DNA of 64,000 nt from Glandiceps talaboti (lineage: Eukaryota > Hemichordata > Enteropneusta > Spengelidae): assembly GCF_964340395.1 (NCBI RefSeq), contig NC_135563.1:11131651-11195650 (forward strand), given 5' to 3'. Below are positions 14,847-28,389 of this stretch, one piece after another (the first letter of the stretch is position 1; each line of letters begins with the position of its first letter). A program made the translations under genes and the position numbers. Below the pieces are notes generated by a model. That model did not search any database. It was not told the DNA's origin and saw only the letters and a list, made by a program, of their open reading frames with translations.

Positions 14847-15202
14847 CAACTGCCGACATCAGATCATGGACAAACGGAACCTGTTAGAAACAGGGAAAGT
14901 AAACACATGAATTGGATTAATTACATTTGGCCTAGCATGTTGGAACAGCAGAGACTCATATTACATTTCATGATTTGATAAGTTTATGGCCTCGTTACGT
15001 TCACATGAAATGCCAGAGGAACTGGAAATCTGCGAATGTGAACTATTAGGCAGTACACAACTGTTCTTATCAAATGATGGAATGTAATACAAGTCTCTGT
15101 ACTTCCAACATGCTGTGCCAAGTGTTATTTAATCCAATTCAGTTGTTTACTTTCCCTGCTTGTAATAGGTTCCATTCAGCCACAGTCTGATGTCAACAGT
15201 TA
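14847..15202. mobile_element. TA-flanked palindromic MITE, copy A (356 bp)
   Basis: The element reads CAACTGCCGACATCAG at the left and the reverse complement of a very similar end at the right, with TA on both sides. The two halves are complementary over most of their length (GGGAAAGTAAAC, GAATTGGATTAA, AGCATGTTGGAA, TTTGATAAG arms), so the whole element is one long stem. It has no coding capacity. The size, ends and TA flanks agree with copies B and C, which supports Tc1/mariner-type mobilisation. The 61-codon frame inside is not a gene. Confidence 0.9.
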
Positions 15203-15404
15203 TATAAGAACAAGGGTCTTTGTCAGAAATGTAGTACAATGTACATATTGAATGTATATTATATGCCTTGTGAAATACGAAAGCTGGCCTAGATAGTTGA
15301 ATGAAATTACATATATGGACAACATGGTGGGTTTTTGATGGTAGTTTTCTTATTAATTTAAATAAAATACAAAATATCTATATCTTTCTATATGACAAGC
15401 AGTA

Positions 15405-15464
15405 CTGTAGAGGTTTTACCTCTACAAGCAGTAGAGGTTTTCATAAATGGTGTTAGCCTCTACA
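15405..15464. repeat. CTGTAGAGG hairpin
   Basis: CTGTAGAGG appears at 15405, a related AGTAGAGG at 15430 and the inverse CCTCTACAG at 15458, with TACCTCTAC between. A small cluster of inverted repeats. Confidence 0.6.
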
Positions 15465-16995
15465 GAAATTTTCAGTTGTCATGACAAGGTGTTATTTCTA
15501 TTGGTCTAAATAGTATTGCCGGTGTGGGGGGTTGATTTTGTTTGTACACAAAATACTACAAGTTGGGAAAAACAGGATTTTAATGATCATGGAATAATTT
15601 GTTGGGGGTGTCGTGGAATGCAAATACATTCAATTTCATGTTTTCTATCTACCAGGTCAAGATATGGAATGATACACTGCAAAACAAGGTTTCATTTCAC
15701 ATTATGCTTTTTTTAAACAACATTCTACTAGTACTACATTGGATAATTTCATCCTTCAGGTCACAGAAGTCTTTACATTTTACATCTTCAACAAGATATA
15801 TTGCCATAGTGATGCACAATTATCAAAACATGATACTAAAATGTTTCCATAGTGATGCAAGATTACTTCAATGCATAATAGCCATGACCAAGGACTCTAC
15901 AGAGTAAAATACAATGAAAGGGGTCTCTCTTGCTAGATGCTGCAGAATTATACAGAAATGACCTGAATTTAAAACCAGTAAATGAAGAACATTATCATGG
16001 CAATGTCATCAAATGCGGCACAAAATAAATATCACCTACCAACGACATATATACTGTACAACGAGAAACACTGAAATAAAACACTTTCTCTATGTACTAC
16101 ACTCATTGATAGCACAAACGATTGTGATACATACAGAAAACGCTTTACTTTGGTGTTATGGGTTGCATTAGCAAATCAAATTATATGGTAGTATATTTTT
16201 ACACTTGATATGGCTGCTATAAACAATTGTGATACATACAGGGCATTATGGGTTGTATTTGCGGAGACAGCATGTTGGAAACATTCCAACAGTTTCAGCT
16301 TGTAATGGGGGGGAATTGGATATCATTACAACCTGTATCTCATTAATATGACCTTAAATGAAACCCAGGACTCCACTTCCTGTCCCTTCCCATCTTTTCC
16401 ACTACACATGTACATGTGTTCCCAGGTCCTGAACCTTTCCCTTGCCAAACAAACATGACACACTTTCACTCTGGAAGTGACCCTCAATGACTCTAGATCA
16501 ATACAGGTCACCATCTCATCTGTTCAACATACTTGTGGTTTATTAGCCAGGGATAATGTATGTCTGTTGCTAACTGTCACTCATTTCAAATGTATACTCA
16601 GATACTGACTGCCCCCACAGATTCTATATCATGACACAAAACCTCTCAAGCTGTAATTGTGTATGGTTTCTTTACAATTTTTTTTAAACACAAAACTAAG
16701 TGTTTTCCAGTATTCTCCTAAACAGTTTTTCAACAATGTCTGTCACTGTTAATAGTGTTATAGAGAAATGTGGACATAAACATGGAAACCAAGACTAGAA
16801 ATTTATCAAATGAATTGTAAATTTATTCTTATGTGTACCATAATAGATTTTAATTTAGATTTATGGCTAAAACGACGAATATTGTCACATTGTCTTCTGG
16901 CAAACTCTGTTTTAGCTGTAATAATTTCGAATTCTCATCACAAGCAAGTATTTTCAATATTTTATGAACGTCTTATTGTAGTTTATGATTCCACA

Positions 16996-17093
16996 AAGCC
17001 AGGAGTCAGTGACCAGGTTTGGGGTCAGTTTTGTCAAGTTGAACAAATCCAGGGGTCACTGACAAGGTTTGGGGTCAGTTTTGTCTGAGTTGA
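16996..17093. repeat. Tandem duplication, about 55 bp unit
   Basis: Two copies of a unit containing GGTTTGGGGTCAGTTTTGTC, each preceded by CAG(G)GGTCA/GAGTCA GTGAC. Confidence 0.85.
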
Positions 17094-19163
17094 AAAATTG
17101 AATGGTATTAAAACAATACAACTGGGAATTGGGTCCACTAGTAATGAGATTTAGTAATCCTGTTTTGTGTTGGAGCCATTCCAGTGATGCTTGTCAAAGA
17201 TCTCTGGTTTAGACAACACTCGACTACAGAAAGTCTTCATTGAGAGGACAATATTCAGAGGTCTGAAAAGTAAGTTTCTCTAACGGCAGAGAACAGAACA
17301 TGATATAATTAATGAACTCACTGCAGTGTAAATTCTGAACACACTCTGACATATCTGGTATAAATGAAACGTCAGACAGTATGACGACAAACCCTCATAT
17401 AATTGATGGAAAGCTCTAATCCAAATTACTAAAGCTCTTGGACAAGTCTGTGTGTTACACGAAGGTTTACACACTCAACTTAAATCATGCACTGTCTCTA
17501 ATTTGTCATAGTAATCCTACATACGATTTGTATCTCTTGTATTCTGACTTTTAAAGACCTTGTATCTGATGACTTAAATTGGAAAACATGAGTGGTTTTA
17601 TTTCTATTTTCACTACCACCTAAGAAACTGCATGTGTGCATGGTTTGTGCTGTGGTGTGATGTCACAAGATAGTGTTTCAGTTTCACAACCTACTGTCAA
17701 AGATAATCTTGAAATAGTATTTCTAATAGTAGTTATGTTTTTTCTTGAGTGCACTGTAGGTAGTCAATTCGATTTCACCAACTATTAAACAGTACATCCT
17801 CATCTAACTACAGGTATATGCATTTATTTTTTCAGAAGTTAATTTGTGGAGAAAATACATCTTACAATATTTTTTTCATTTCACTTCAGTCTGTACATTT
17901 GTACATGATATAGCCTTCAATAACATTTTACCAGAGCTGTCTATAACTCAATCAGTCACTCAGTTAGACTTCGAGATACGTCATGTTGTTCAGTCTTAAC
18001 AAGTCTTCTTGTAGGCTGGTTGATCGGGGTGGCACAACATGTCGTACCTTACAGACTATCACAGTCAGTCAGTCTGACTTGCAAAGAATATGCCTTCAAT
18101 TCTACCCAAGGGTATACAAAGCATTAATTCACTTTAGTGTATATACCAAAAAAATTTGACAGGTACTTGAAACTCCTAACAAACACCACTACAGAAGTAA
18201 ACAAGATATCACAGAACAGGGCTGTACAGCTTTGTAGAGTCAAAAGTTGAAAACATGCCTGAGGTCTAACTTGTGATATAATGAGGCCTAGAAAGGTTTC
18301 TCTGATTATCACAAACAATAATACTCTTCTCAGATAACCTTGATGCAATTAATCTTGCAGTCTGTAATTTGCAGTGAAATTCTAGGTTTAGTTCTCTGAT
18401 TTTAGGAAGACATTTTTTTAACATTGTGAACTGAATAAAGGAGCTCTGAGTAACTGACATGTATTCCTTCAAGTTGAAGGTAATGAACATCTAAAACAAG
18501 TCATTCTATACGACACACCCCCCAACTTCAGACATACATAATTATGGGTATCTTTGATTTATACCTCTCTGTTACATTCTTATTGTTGTAAATAGACTTA
18601 TACATGTATGGTTATTGGGTCAAAATTGATGAGGTCATGTAAGAAGTGAAGTGCATAGCACATATCCCAATATAGCATGTCACCTCTGTGCCAAGTTTGA
18701 ATGCACACATTAAAGTGTTCCATCTGGGCTGTGCCTCCTGGGGGCATATCAAATCAAATACTGTCATCAAAATTCATTTATCTTACAGGTGATAATTCAA
18801 GTAGTGTACCAATTCTAAGGACATTTCCCTGTTTGTCAGTATAAATAAAGAGTTATCGTTGAGAACTATTAATAAGTTCAACACAATAATAAAACATACA
18901 GTGTACATCTCCAAACAACCACACAGTTGAAGGAGGATTGAAATGAAAATACACACCACACCACACCAGGATATTTACTTTGATGCCATGTACTGCTGAC
19001 AAATCAGTCTACACAAACAAACAAAACTTTATCAACCTAGGTCCTAACACAACAGCCTGTGGGTGGCACTGATTAAGGTCATTCCACAATTGTTTGAATT
19101 CCCAAAATAGTTAAACCTGATGCTTTGTTGTCATTACTGGATGTGTAGCTTACTCATAATTGA
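17094..19163. other. Intronic stretch, mostly unique
   Basis: No gene seen. 18640-18712 shares a weak block (GCCAAGTTTGAATG with similar upstream words) with 33685-33765, perhaps an old dispersed repeat. Confidence 0.45.
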
Positions 19164-19675
19164 TCACAAAGTGGTGAATTTCATTGCATCACCATTTATT
19201 GCTATGGTGACAACAAATTGTACAACTGATAAGTCTTGATTGCAGAAATAAGTCAATTTACACCATGGCAACAAATTACCCAATGTCATTAGACTCTTTG
19301 CATAATGTATTACCATAGCAACAAACCTCTCAATGTCAAATGGGCTCTTTGCATCATGTACCATTATGGTATAAAAATCACCAAATGTCAATCGACCCTT
19401 TACATAATGTATCACCGTGGCAACAAATCACTCAGTGTCAATGCACTCTTTGCACAATGTATCACCATAGTAACAAATCACTCAATGTCAAAAAGGCACT
19501 TTGCATCATGTATCATCATGGCATGAAAATTACTCAATATCAGTGAACTCTGCACAATGTATCACTATGACAACAAATCACTCAAATCAATGTCAACAGG
19601 CCCTTTGCATAATCTATCGCCATAGCAACATATCACTCAGTGTCAGCAACAAATCACTCAATGTCAATAGGCACA
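19164..19675. repeat. Minisatellite, about 51-bp unit, about 10 copies
   Basis: The unit runs through TGTATCACCATAGCAACAAA then TCACTCAATGTCAA and CTCTTTGCATAA, with 50-52 bp spacing between most copies and point divergence throughout. Short frames in it are repeat translations. Confidence 0.9.
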
Positions 19676-20914
19676 ATGTATTTGATGTCAAAGGAGATGT
19701 ACAAGTATCTGTTATACTTGGTTCTCAAAGTGAGGCTTGTAACCCCAGAGTAAAATATGAGAGGTACAGGGTATTAAAAGTATAACAATGTATAAACAAA
19801 GCAAGTGGTCATAGTCGACAGCCTCTATGATTTCTGATACTTGTTCTGTTTACAAACTCATAATGAAATTGCATGACATAACTCATTTCAAAACTCGAGA
19901 GCTTTCTCGAAACCACAGCGAACAGAATCAAAATAATAATAATAATGACATTTTCAACATTCATTTCCTGGAAAATGAGAGACAGTCGTTGAGGAACAGT
20001 TTAACTCTGTTTCCACGAGAATGAATAAGTAGAGTGGTTACAGATGACAGACACATGTTGAATAATAATTTGCTACTTTAATATCCTGTCTGTTTCCTAC
20101 ATTTTGAAAGGTACATAGATGCTTGATTGGTTCACTGAAGTTTGTATTATGACGTGACAATACCATCTGTTCCATTTCACTTGATAGTACTGGTGTCTTT
20201 ACAGAGGTACTCATGTTTTTTTTAATATAATGTAATTGTGGTTAGATTGCCTGTATAGTTAACAAAACATACAGAAAATAATTTCTTTGGTGATTTGAAA
20301 ATCTGACTTGATATTCTCGATTAACTGGAAGGGTTTTCATTCTTTAAAAAAAAATAATATACTGAGTTTCATATTAATCCGTCTGTTAGGCCAGGAATAA
20401 GCTGCTAACTGTAATAGTACCAAAAACCTTCGTTTGACAATGATCCCAATTTCAAATTCTACAAAATGAAACCGAGTCCAAACTCTTCCTATTCACATCA
20501 ATAAAGTGATTTTAAATTGCACTGATCTGTAGCTACAAAATATGACACATCCAGTACATGCACGGAATAATAACGTCGCTGTTTCGGTCTCAATAATAAT
20601 AGGTTATCTCAATTTAAATGTTTGAATTGAAATGTTGGTAAAAAAAAAACCCAGTTGGAATGAGGATACTACAAAACATCTGCTGCCCAGTCCTCTTTGC
20701 AACTACCAGGAATGCCACTAGAGTTGAATAACAATTATACTGAGGTCAATATGTCCTTGGTAGTTTATAAAAGCAAAATAATAAATACAGTGGTAATTGG
20801 TTTGGTGCCACAGAAGAGATTGACAGCTGACGTGGAATGTCATTCATTTATCATAACCACAACTTGATGAAATTTACTACTCAATTAAAATGTATGAGCT
20901 TGAACTTCTCCTAT

Positions 20915-21475
20915 AGTGTGTAAACTCTACATGCCAAATATCACAAGAGTAATTTGGTGATCACTGCCTCTGTTTATAGTTCTCTACACCAAATACACTC
21001 CAAGTAATTTGGTCATTTCTCTCAATCTACCGATATTACACATAAATTAATTTGGTGATTCTGATTTTCTCTGTGTGGTTTTCCACAACAAATATAAAAC
21101 TTTACATATTTAGTTTTTTCTCTCTGTGTGTTTTGGCGATTTCTTTACACTGTATTCGTGTGTTGCTTTATACACCAAATATTACACTTCAATGAGTGAT
21201 AACTGGCCTTATTTATACATGTAGCTCTCCCACACCAAATATCACAACTTCACATAATTTGGTGATTTCTCTCACTGACTCAGTCTGTAGTTCTACACAT
21301 CGAATATTACACTTCAAGTAACTTGTTGATTTCTTTGTGCGAGTCGTTATATTACACCAAATATTACACTTCAAGTAATTCAGTGATTTCTTCCTTACAC
21401 TTCAAGGAAATTTGGTGATAATTGGACTCTCCACACCAAATATCACACTTCATAAAATTTGGTGATTACAGCCGA
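20915..21475. repeat. Degenerate minisatellite (CACCAAATAT ... AATTTGGTGAT)
   Basis: Repeated ACACCAAATATCACACTTCA and AATTTGGTGATTTCTCT blocks at irregular 60-100 bp spacing. ACCAAAT and ATTTGGT are mutually complementary, so each unit can form a small hairpin. Confidence 0.75.
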
Positions 21476-23816
21476 ACCAAGCATTGCAAGTCTACGATAG
21501 TCAACTGATTCCACAAATAAATGAGAATTTAACAATTATTACGATTTAATTTTTCAGATTTCACACTTCTATTTCAGTTTGGGTTACGATGTAAAATTTA
21601 CTTTGATAGTTTGCTAGAAAAGTGTTGATATACTAATGTCATTTCCCATTCAACATTGCCATACAGTATTTTGGACATTTAGTATTACTGAGTACTATGT
21701 AACTAGTATGCTAAATTTGACAAACATAATTACAACTTTTCATAACAAAAGCACATACTATTGATATCGTACTATTCGTAGTAAACGCAAATAATATCTG
21801 ATAGGTAGGAATAAGACTTATCTAAAATTCAAGTCACACCGAATCAACTTTGGGGACAATATTTCACCTAACTGTGGCCTCATACACACTCTACGCAAAC
21901 CAGTGGCTCATTCCATTTCTGCATTGCAGTGACATAGTATTTCCATTGCAGGATTTATTCAGTGATATGTCACACCTGACTTGATATAGATTTACGCTAC
22001 ATGAATAAATGATTTGTGGTGGCTATTATAGCTGAACTGTAATTGAGTTATTAATGATCAGTAAATCACCTCCAGTAATGTCCACACATTTTTTGGCATG
22101 TAATTTAACATCATGCATCAGACACATGGTGAAAGGTCAAGGCTGGACAGGTGATATCAAAATAGATTCTATCACGTTTTTCCTTCTCGTTTGCTAATAG
22201 ACCCATTTGTGTGGGCTGCTACAACTAGCACTAAAAGGTTATTTAAAAGTACTGTTCGCTAATACATGGACCGAGGCAGTGTCTTTTGTGTGCATTATTA
22301 GGCACAAATGAAAATATTTAAAATATTTTGTTACACCAATAAATCTAGGAATGTTATTAATATGAAATACTTCCTAGTTTCACTAAGGGAGACAATCATG
22401 TGCTCATCCGAATTTAGTAAAGATGTCTGCTCTTCCTAGTAATTCAGGGAAAAACAAACGTTTCATATTTTCCACGAAATAATACGAGAAATGCCTATCA
22501 TATGACATATTTCAAAACACTGTTGTAGTCATATCAGTGGTATCTACTCACCAAAAGACTCGTTGTGATATTAAATGATTTTACACTGCTTAGCAACAAA
22601 TCTATAATTTCAAGTGTGACCTGGTATGAAACATAGGATATTATTATTCAAATAAATCCATGGCTGTTGCAGAGTGATTATTTTGTTGACCTAAATTTAT
22701 CCCTGCACCTGTGACTTGACACTGACAAGGGTTGGTGGCAAGGTCAATTTCCACTCCTAATTTGACGGATCTATTTACAACATATCTTCTAGTTACACAA
22801 ATACATCATTAAATTGTGGTGCTGAGTACACAGCGACTCTATCTGAAAATTATTTACATGCAAATGGCTGGCGGCAGCTTGAAATGATATGAACATGAAC
22901 TGTAGAACCCTTTACTATGTGTTTAACATGAAAACTTGTCCTCTAGTACTGTGTGCATTGTAAACCTGAAACTAGTCCCCAGGTTCTTCTACTGTATACC
23001 CAAATTATGTATTGTACATCATACATGTACCTTGGTAATACAAATTCTTAGAGCTGAAACTATGCTAATAGTATGTAAATTAGCATGCAAATGAGGTCAC
23101 CCCTCTATTTTTCAATTCCATGGAAAACACTGCATGCATAGAGTTGGTAAGTTTCAGGGTGCCTGGGAATTTGATTTTACACAACACAATACTGTATGCA
23201 TATTCATAATGACCTACTTGTCATGCATATAACATGTTGACCTTATTGTTGTGGTCGTTTTACAAATCTAAGAAGTTTGGCAACTTTCAAAAGAAGACAT
23301 CACCAGCACTGGGACTGACATGTAAAGTACAAAAATCCATTAAATTTCCCTAGGTAATGTCATCAAGATCTAAACCAAGATTATGGTACAATGTAAATAG
23401 CATGCTGTAAGTAAATCAAGAAAGTTCTCACAAGACATACATGTAACCAGATTTCTCAAACCATCGCAACAAAACTGACCACTCTTAGTTCTCAATACCT
23501 TCCTACATTATATACACATTATCCAAACCTATGGACAGGTTGACATCCTTGCTATCCTCATATTCAATGCATGGATAGTGATGCAATCTTTCTAGTTACA
23601 AGGGGTACTGTAACAAGAAAATATATCAGCAGATATATGAGTGTCTATTCTTGAGAGCCTGCCCCTTGCTCACTGTGTAGCTCTTACGGAAGACGAACTT
23701 CCTCTTAAGGAATGGTCTACTGCTGCAGCAAAGAGGCCATCTTGTTTCACATCAATGGCTACCAGTTTGCCATAGTTTACAGGTGTGTGAACTTATTATA
23801 CAACCACTAAGTAATA
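21476..23816. other. Intronic stretch, nothing recognised
   Basis: Unique AT-rich sequence without open frames of note. Confidence 0.5.
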
Positions 23817-24171
23817 CAACTGTTGACATCAGACCATGTATGAATGGAACCTATTACAAACAGGGAAAGTAAACAATTGAATTCAATTAATAGCACTTGG
23901 CACAGCATGTTGGAAGTACAGAGATTTGTATTACATTCCATCATTTGATAAGAACAGTTGTGTATGGCCTCTTTACATAATAGTTCACATACACAAACAG
24001 ATTTCTAGTTCCATGGCAATTCATGTAAATGTAAAGAGGCCATAAAACTGTTCTCATCAAACCATGAAATGTAATACAACATGCTAGGTCAAGTGTTACT
24101 AATGCAATTCATTTTACTTTCCAGGTATTTGTAACAGGTTCCATTTGTCCAAGGTCTAATGTCAGCTGTTG
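23817..24171. mobile_element. TA-flanked palindromic MITE, copy B (355 bp)
   Basis: Starts CAACTGTTGACATCAG after TA (23815-23816) and ends in GTCAGCTGTTG before TA (24172-24173). The same arms as copies A and C (GGGAAAGTAAAC, AGCATGTTGGAA, TTTGATAAGAACAGT) occur on both sides in inverted order. The 67-codon minus frame beginning at 24292 partly overlaps it and is not a gene. Confidence 0.9.
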
Positions 24172-25964
24172 TAGAAGAGAAGCTGGAAGCACAACATGAA
24201 CAGCATGGTGAAACCAAATCCTTCCTGTCAAAATTGATCGCAGTCAATTTTTGTTCTTGTGCAGCGGACACTATAGGGTAACCAGATGGCATTTATTTTT
24301 TCCTGAATATAAATATTGAAAGTCGTTCCTAGCAACAGTACTGACCCAAATAACATTCTCCACCAGACATCAATTTGAAATGTGATACTGCTCATTAAAT
24401 TATGTGTAGCATGTGTTCTATGTTTAAAGTTGCAGAAAGATCAGTGGCTGTGACCTCCTCAGTTAGACAACACTAATATCTAGTAATAAAGTTACGGTAA
24501 TCATTTCTGTAAAGGTTTTCAACCTCTGGTTGTGAATTCCACTTTACAAATCATTTTAGAAGATTTTCCTGATCACAGCAAACAGGAGCAAACAGTGTAA
24601 GTATCATTTTATACTGAGTTTTTCATACAACTATTATTGGGAAGATCATAGTATGTAAGGGAATCGAAATACTTTGAAATAATATGACAAAACAAACAGG
24701 TTGATCAACGAACTGACCCTGTTTTCTGTTCTTTTACATCAACATTTTCTGCATATTTCAGGCAAAGATTCTACACTGGTATTCTGACTACGAGTGCTGT
24801 CATCTGCCATCCATATCACAACAGTGAAGGAAGGTCCCTAGTTGATACGACCAGAATATGTTGACATCTGTGCCTTGGTATGCCAATCATGAGATGTGGT
24901 AATGAATAAAGTTGCGTAGGATATTTTGTGTAATGTACTACTTTGAGTGTCAAAGTTTACATCCTGGTTTTTATGCCGCTAATGTATCAAAATACTTGAT
25001 GTTCTGTGTGCGATAAAACAGGTCAAACCATCATTATAGGCAGTGATTTGAACATAGAAAACATGCCAGCTATCTGACTAAGTGTGTCGTGTCTGACAGC
25101 TGTCCATCTAATAGTAATACCACATCAATTCCACATCTAGTATGTGAAATCACAACTTGGAAAATAATAACCTTGGAACATTTGTTATCGTGTGAATGGA
25201 TTTCTCCTTTAATCAATGCATCAAATATTGTATGTATACAGCTTATTAAAAAAGTTACCTTGTCATGCACACAACACGATTGAAAAATATTACACAATAC
25301 ACACAATGAACCACAAATATAACTGGTATGTTCACAAAACAAAGAAATTGCTACTTGTCAAGGTCTGGCGATTTATTGACTGCTTTCCATTTCAGACAAC
25401 CTGGCTCGTTAGTAGCTGGCTGCCTTAATTAAAAATATACTTATTAAATAACACAATAACACTTTCTATATGGCAGATTAACTGTGCCGTTTTTTAATCA
25501 TAAGCTTTTCATGTTGTGTGTATGATTACAAATATATTTCTATCTATGTCTGTAGTTTTATACAGAAATCGACGCTTCAAAAATTTATACACATATCACT
25601 CCATCTTAAAATATCTAGATTGCCTTACTCACAAGATAGATTTTTTTCCCGTCCAAATAATGAGGTAGCTCTGTTGTACTATATTTTCATCACCAATTCT
25701 TCCCATAAATGTCTTGATAGGGGTAGTCTTTTGTACAGAATCCTTTTGGGTTGTTATTTGCTGGTAATAAATGTGTTAGGCAGCCAACAAAGACTACAAA
25801 AGGTGCTAATAAAATTATATGACTTTGGAAGTGTGGCCTTGCAAGCTTTATGGACAACTTTATAGCACTGATAGACCTTTTTCTTTCATAGAAAATAGGC
25901 CGGTTATTCTTGATTATACGAGTTGAGTAATCTATACAGTAGTTTTATATTATACTACGCATAT
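24172..25964. other. Intronic stretch, nothing recognised
   Basis: Unique AT-rich sequence. The 115-codon plus frame at 25518-25865 is low-complexity in its N-terminal part and resembles no known family. Confidence 0.5.
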
Positions 25965-26405
25965 AGATGCATGGCCAGTCTGTTAAGCTCAAAGTCTGCT
26001 AAGTTCAAAGTTCCACTATGGATAGATGCACAGCCAGTCTGCTTAGCTCAAAGTTCTACTATGGATAGATGCATGGCCAGTCCGCTAAGCTCAAAGTTCT
26101 ACCATTGATAGATGTTCAGCAAGCCCACTCAGCTCAAGGTTCTTCAGTTCTATGGATAGATGTGTGGCCAGTCCGATAAGTTCAAAGTTTGCCAGTCTGC
26201 TAAGTTCAAAGTTCCACTATGATAGATGCACAGCCAGTCTGCTTAGCTCAAAGTTCTACTATGGATAGATGCATGGCCAGTCCGCTAAGCTCAAAGTTCT
26301 ACCATTGATAGATGTTCAGCAAGCCCACTCAGCTCAAGGTTCTTCAGTTCTATGGATAGATGTGTGGCCAGTCTGATAAGCTCAAAGTCTGCCAGTCTGC
26401 TCAGT
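25965..26405. repeat. Higher-order tandem repeat (about 201 bp of about 50-bp subunits)
   Basis: Subunits of the type GATAGATGCATGGCCAGTC then GCTAAGCTCAAAGTTCTAC diverge from one another, but the four-subunit block starting at 26011 recurs nearly identically at 26212 (one base missing in ACTATGGATAG). The 201 bp block duplicated after the subunits had diverged. Confidence 0.9.
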
Positions 26406-28389
26406 TCAAATTGATACAGTAATATTATGATACAACATTTTCACAACACGTTGACCAGCATTGTGAGTCTTACTATTAGAAACATTCCAGAATATTCTAC
26501 AGCATGTAAACATTCTTCAGCATGTAAACAATGCATTGTATTGTCATTACAGAGATCACAACTGCTATAAAGCAATCCATGAGTAGCAATATTGTGAGGT
26601 AAGGGTAGTAAAATAGAGGTGTGTCTTACTTTGTAACATTATTAAGATAAGAACTACTTCAGTTTCCTTCAAGATCCACTGTAATTTGCAAAGTAGTAAA
26701 CAAACTCTGAATACTCTCAAAATTCTTTCAGTAGAAATTCTATTTTTATTTTCTTGACCCATTTTCTGGAATAGCAGTCATTTTCAATGACCAAGCCCTG
26801 TTTACCTAACTACTTAAAACTGGAACCGGGTAGAGCCTTACTTTATCAAAAGTCTCAGGTCACTATGGTAACTGATGTTACAGATGATCACGGGGAGAAT
26901 TTTGTTGAATAAAATATATTTCCAGTTGAATTTAGAAATCTGGTGATGTTTTTCTTCAGAATACTGAAAACTGAATATATAAAAGTAGCTGGAATTTAAA
27001 ATACTGATAAAACACTCCAATATAGAATTCTACTCAAATATCCAAATCCTTGATTGTGCATACTCTGAGATCACATTCAATATTGTTCCCCATAACATTT
27101 TTAATGAAAACATCATAAAAATTCATTATATTCACTTTATTGGCCAGCTACTTTATTAATCACCATTGTAAATGCTATGCTAGATTACTTTTGTACACTG
27201 TACATATTACATTGACTATATTTGGTACTCAAATTAGTTGGCAGACAGACATGCATCAATCAATTCATGAACAGAGGGGGGCGGAGCAGTTGCAATACAC
27301 CTGGGTGTTAAAAGATATCCTAAAGAACTATGTCAAGTTGCTACTGAAAATTCCACCAGCTATATGTAATGATGTTACAGTTAACGATGCAAACTTGATC
27401 ATCAAAACATTATGTATTATAAAATTGGTGAAATCAACATCATGCATCACTAAATATTTGAAAATATAATTTTTCTGAATTTTAGAAAGGGAATGGAAAT
27501 CATGCATGTCTGTTTTCTATTTTAGAATACATTTCAAAATAACGAATGTCAACATTTTTCTAAAACTGAAATATTTAAAAACGTTCATCAATTTGCATAC
27601 TCTTTTCACTTTAAAATTAAAATGCATACAAATACATCCTTGCATCTAATATTAACACGGTCATTTATAACAAGTGGGTTGGATTTCAGAACAATTTTCC
27701 TACCCACTCATCTTGCAAAATTGACCTCTGAAGGAATGCAGACAATGTTGTGAGCAAAGTGAAGTCAGCTGAGTTGATGACAGTTTGTTGACAGTTCCCA
27801 GGGACAAATACTGTACACAATCACTTTTGTGATGGAAATGTACCCCACAGTGCATTGATCCATGGATGAGAGGTCAAAGGTCAACTTATGCTTATCCAAC
27901 CATTATGACACCCAATCATTAATGATATTCTTGATTATTCTCCTGGGTTTCATTATGAATAACTATACACTAATCATTATGTATGTTTTCTTGTCACAGA
28001 CCACACATGCTAACAAAATTTAACACATTTTTTTTTAATGATATCTATCAATAACTAGGAAAAACAAAGTAACAATAGCAGATAGCAATGATGAGACTGA
28101 GCAGACCATCGGTCAGAAAGACACAAATATTTATATATAACAACATAATATCACACGGTGTACTAAATTTGGAACATTGGGTGTGTCTACTCATCTATTC
28201 ATTCCAACCCAAACAACACTATTGACGTGAATACTAATGACTATAGTGAAAACAAAATATTATTTCCACAGTTTCAATTGATTTTGTTTTGTTTTCCACT
28301 GTATAGCAGTAAAATGCAGCTGTCAAATGTATACATGTAAAATGTAATACTGAAATACATTAGTATTAATATAACACTCAGAGCACCAT
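26406..28389. other. Intronic stretch, nothing recognised
   Basis: Unique AT-rich sequence. The 109-codon frame at 27140-27469 resembles nothing known and has AT-rich composition like its surroundings. Confidence 0.5.

Noticed and set aside
14793-14978. 61-codon ORF
   Set aside because: Lies mostly within MITE copy A; related frames occur in the other copies for the same reason.
26700-26790. Minus-strand RKWVKK stretch considered as KDM3 exon 2
   Set aside because: Spacing to the preceding acidic residues is wrong, no VYVEF, no matching splice acceptor, and a stop follows soon.
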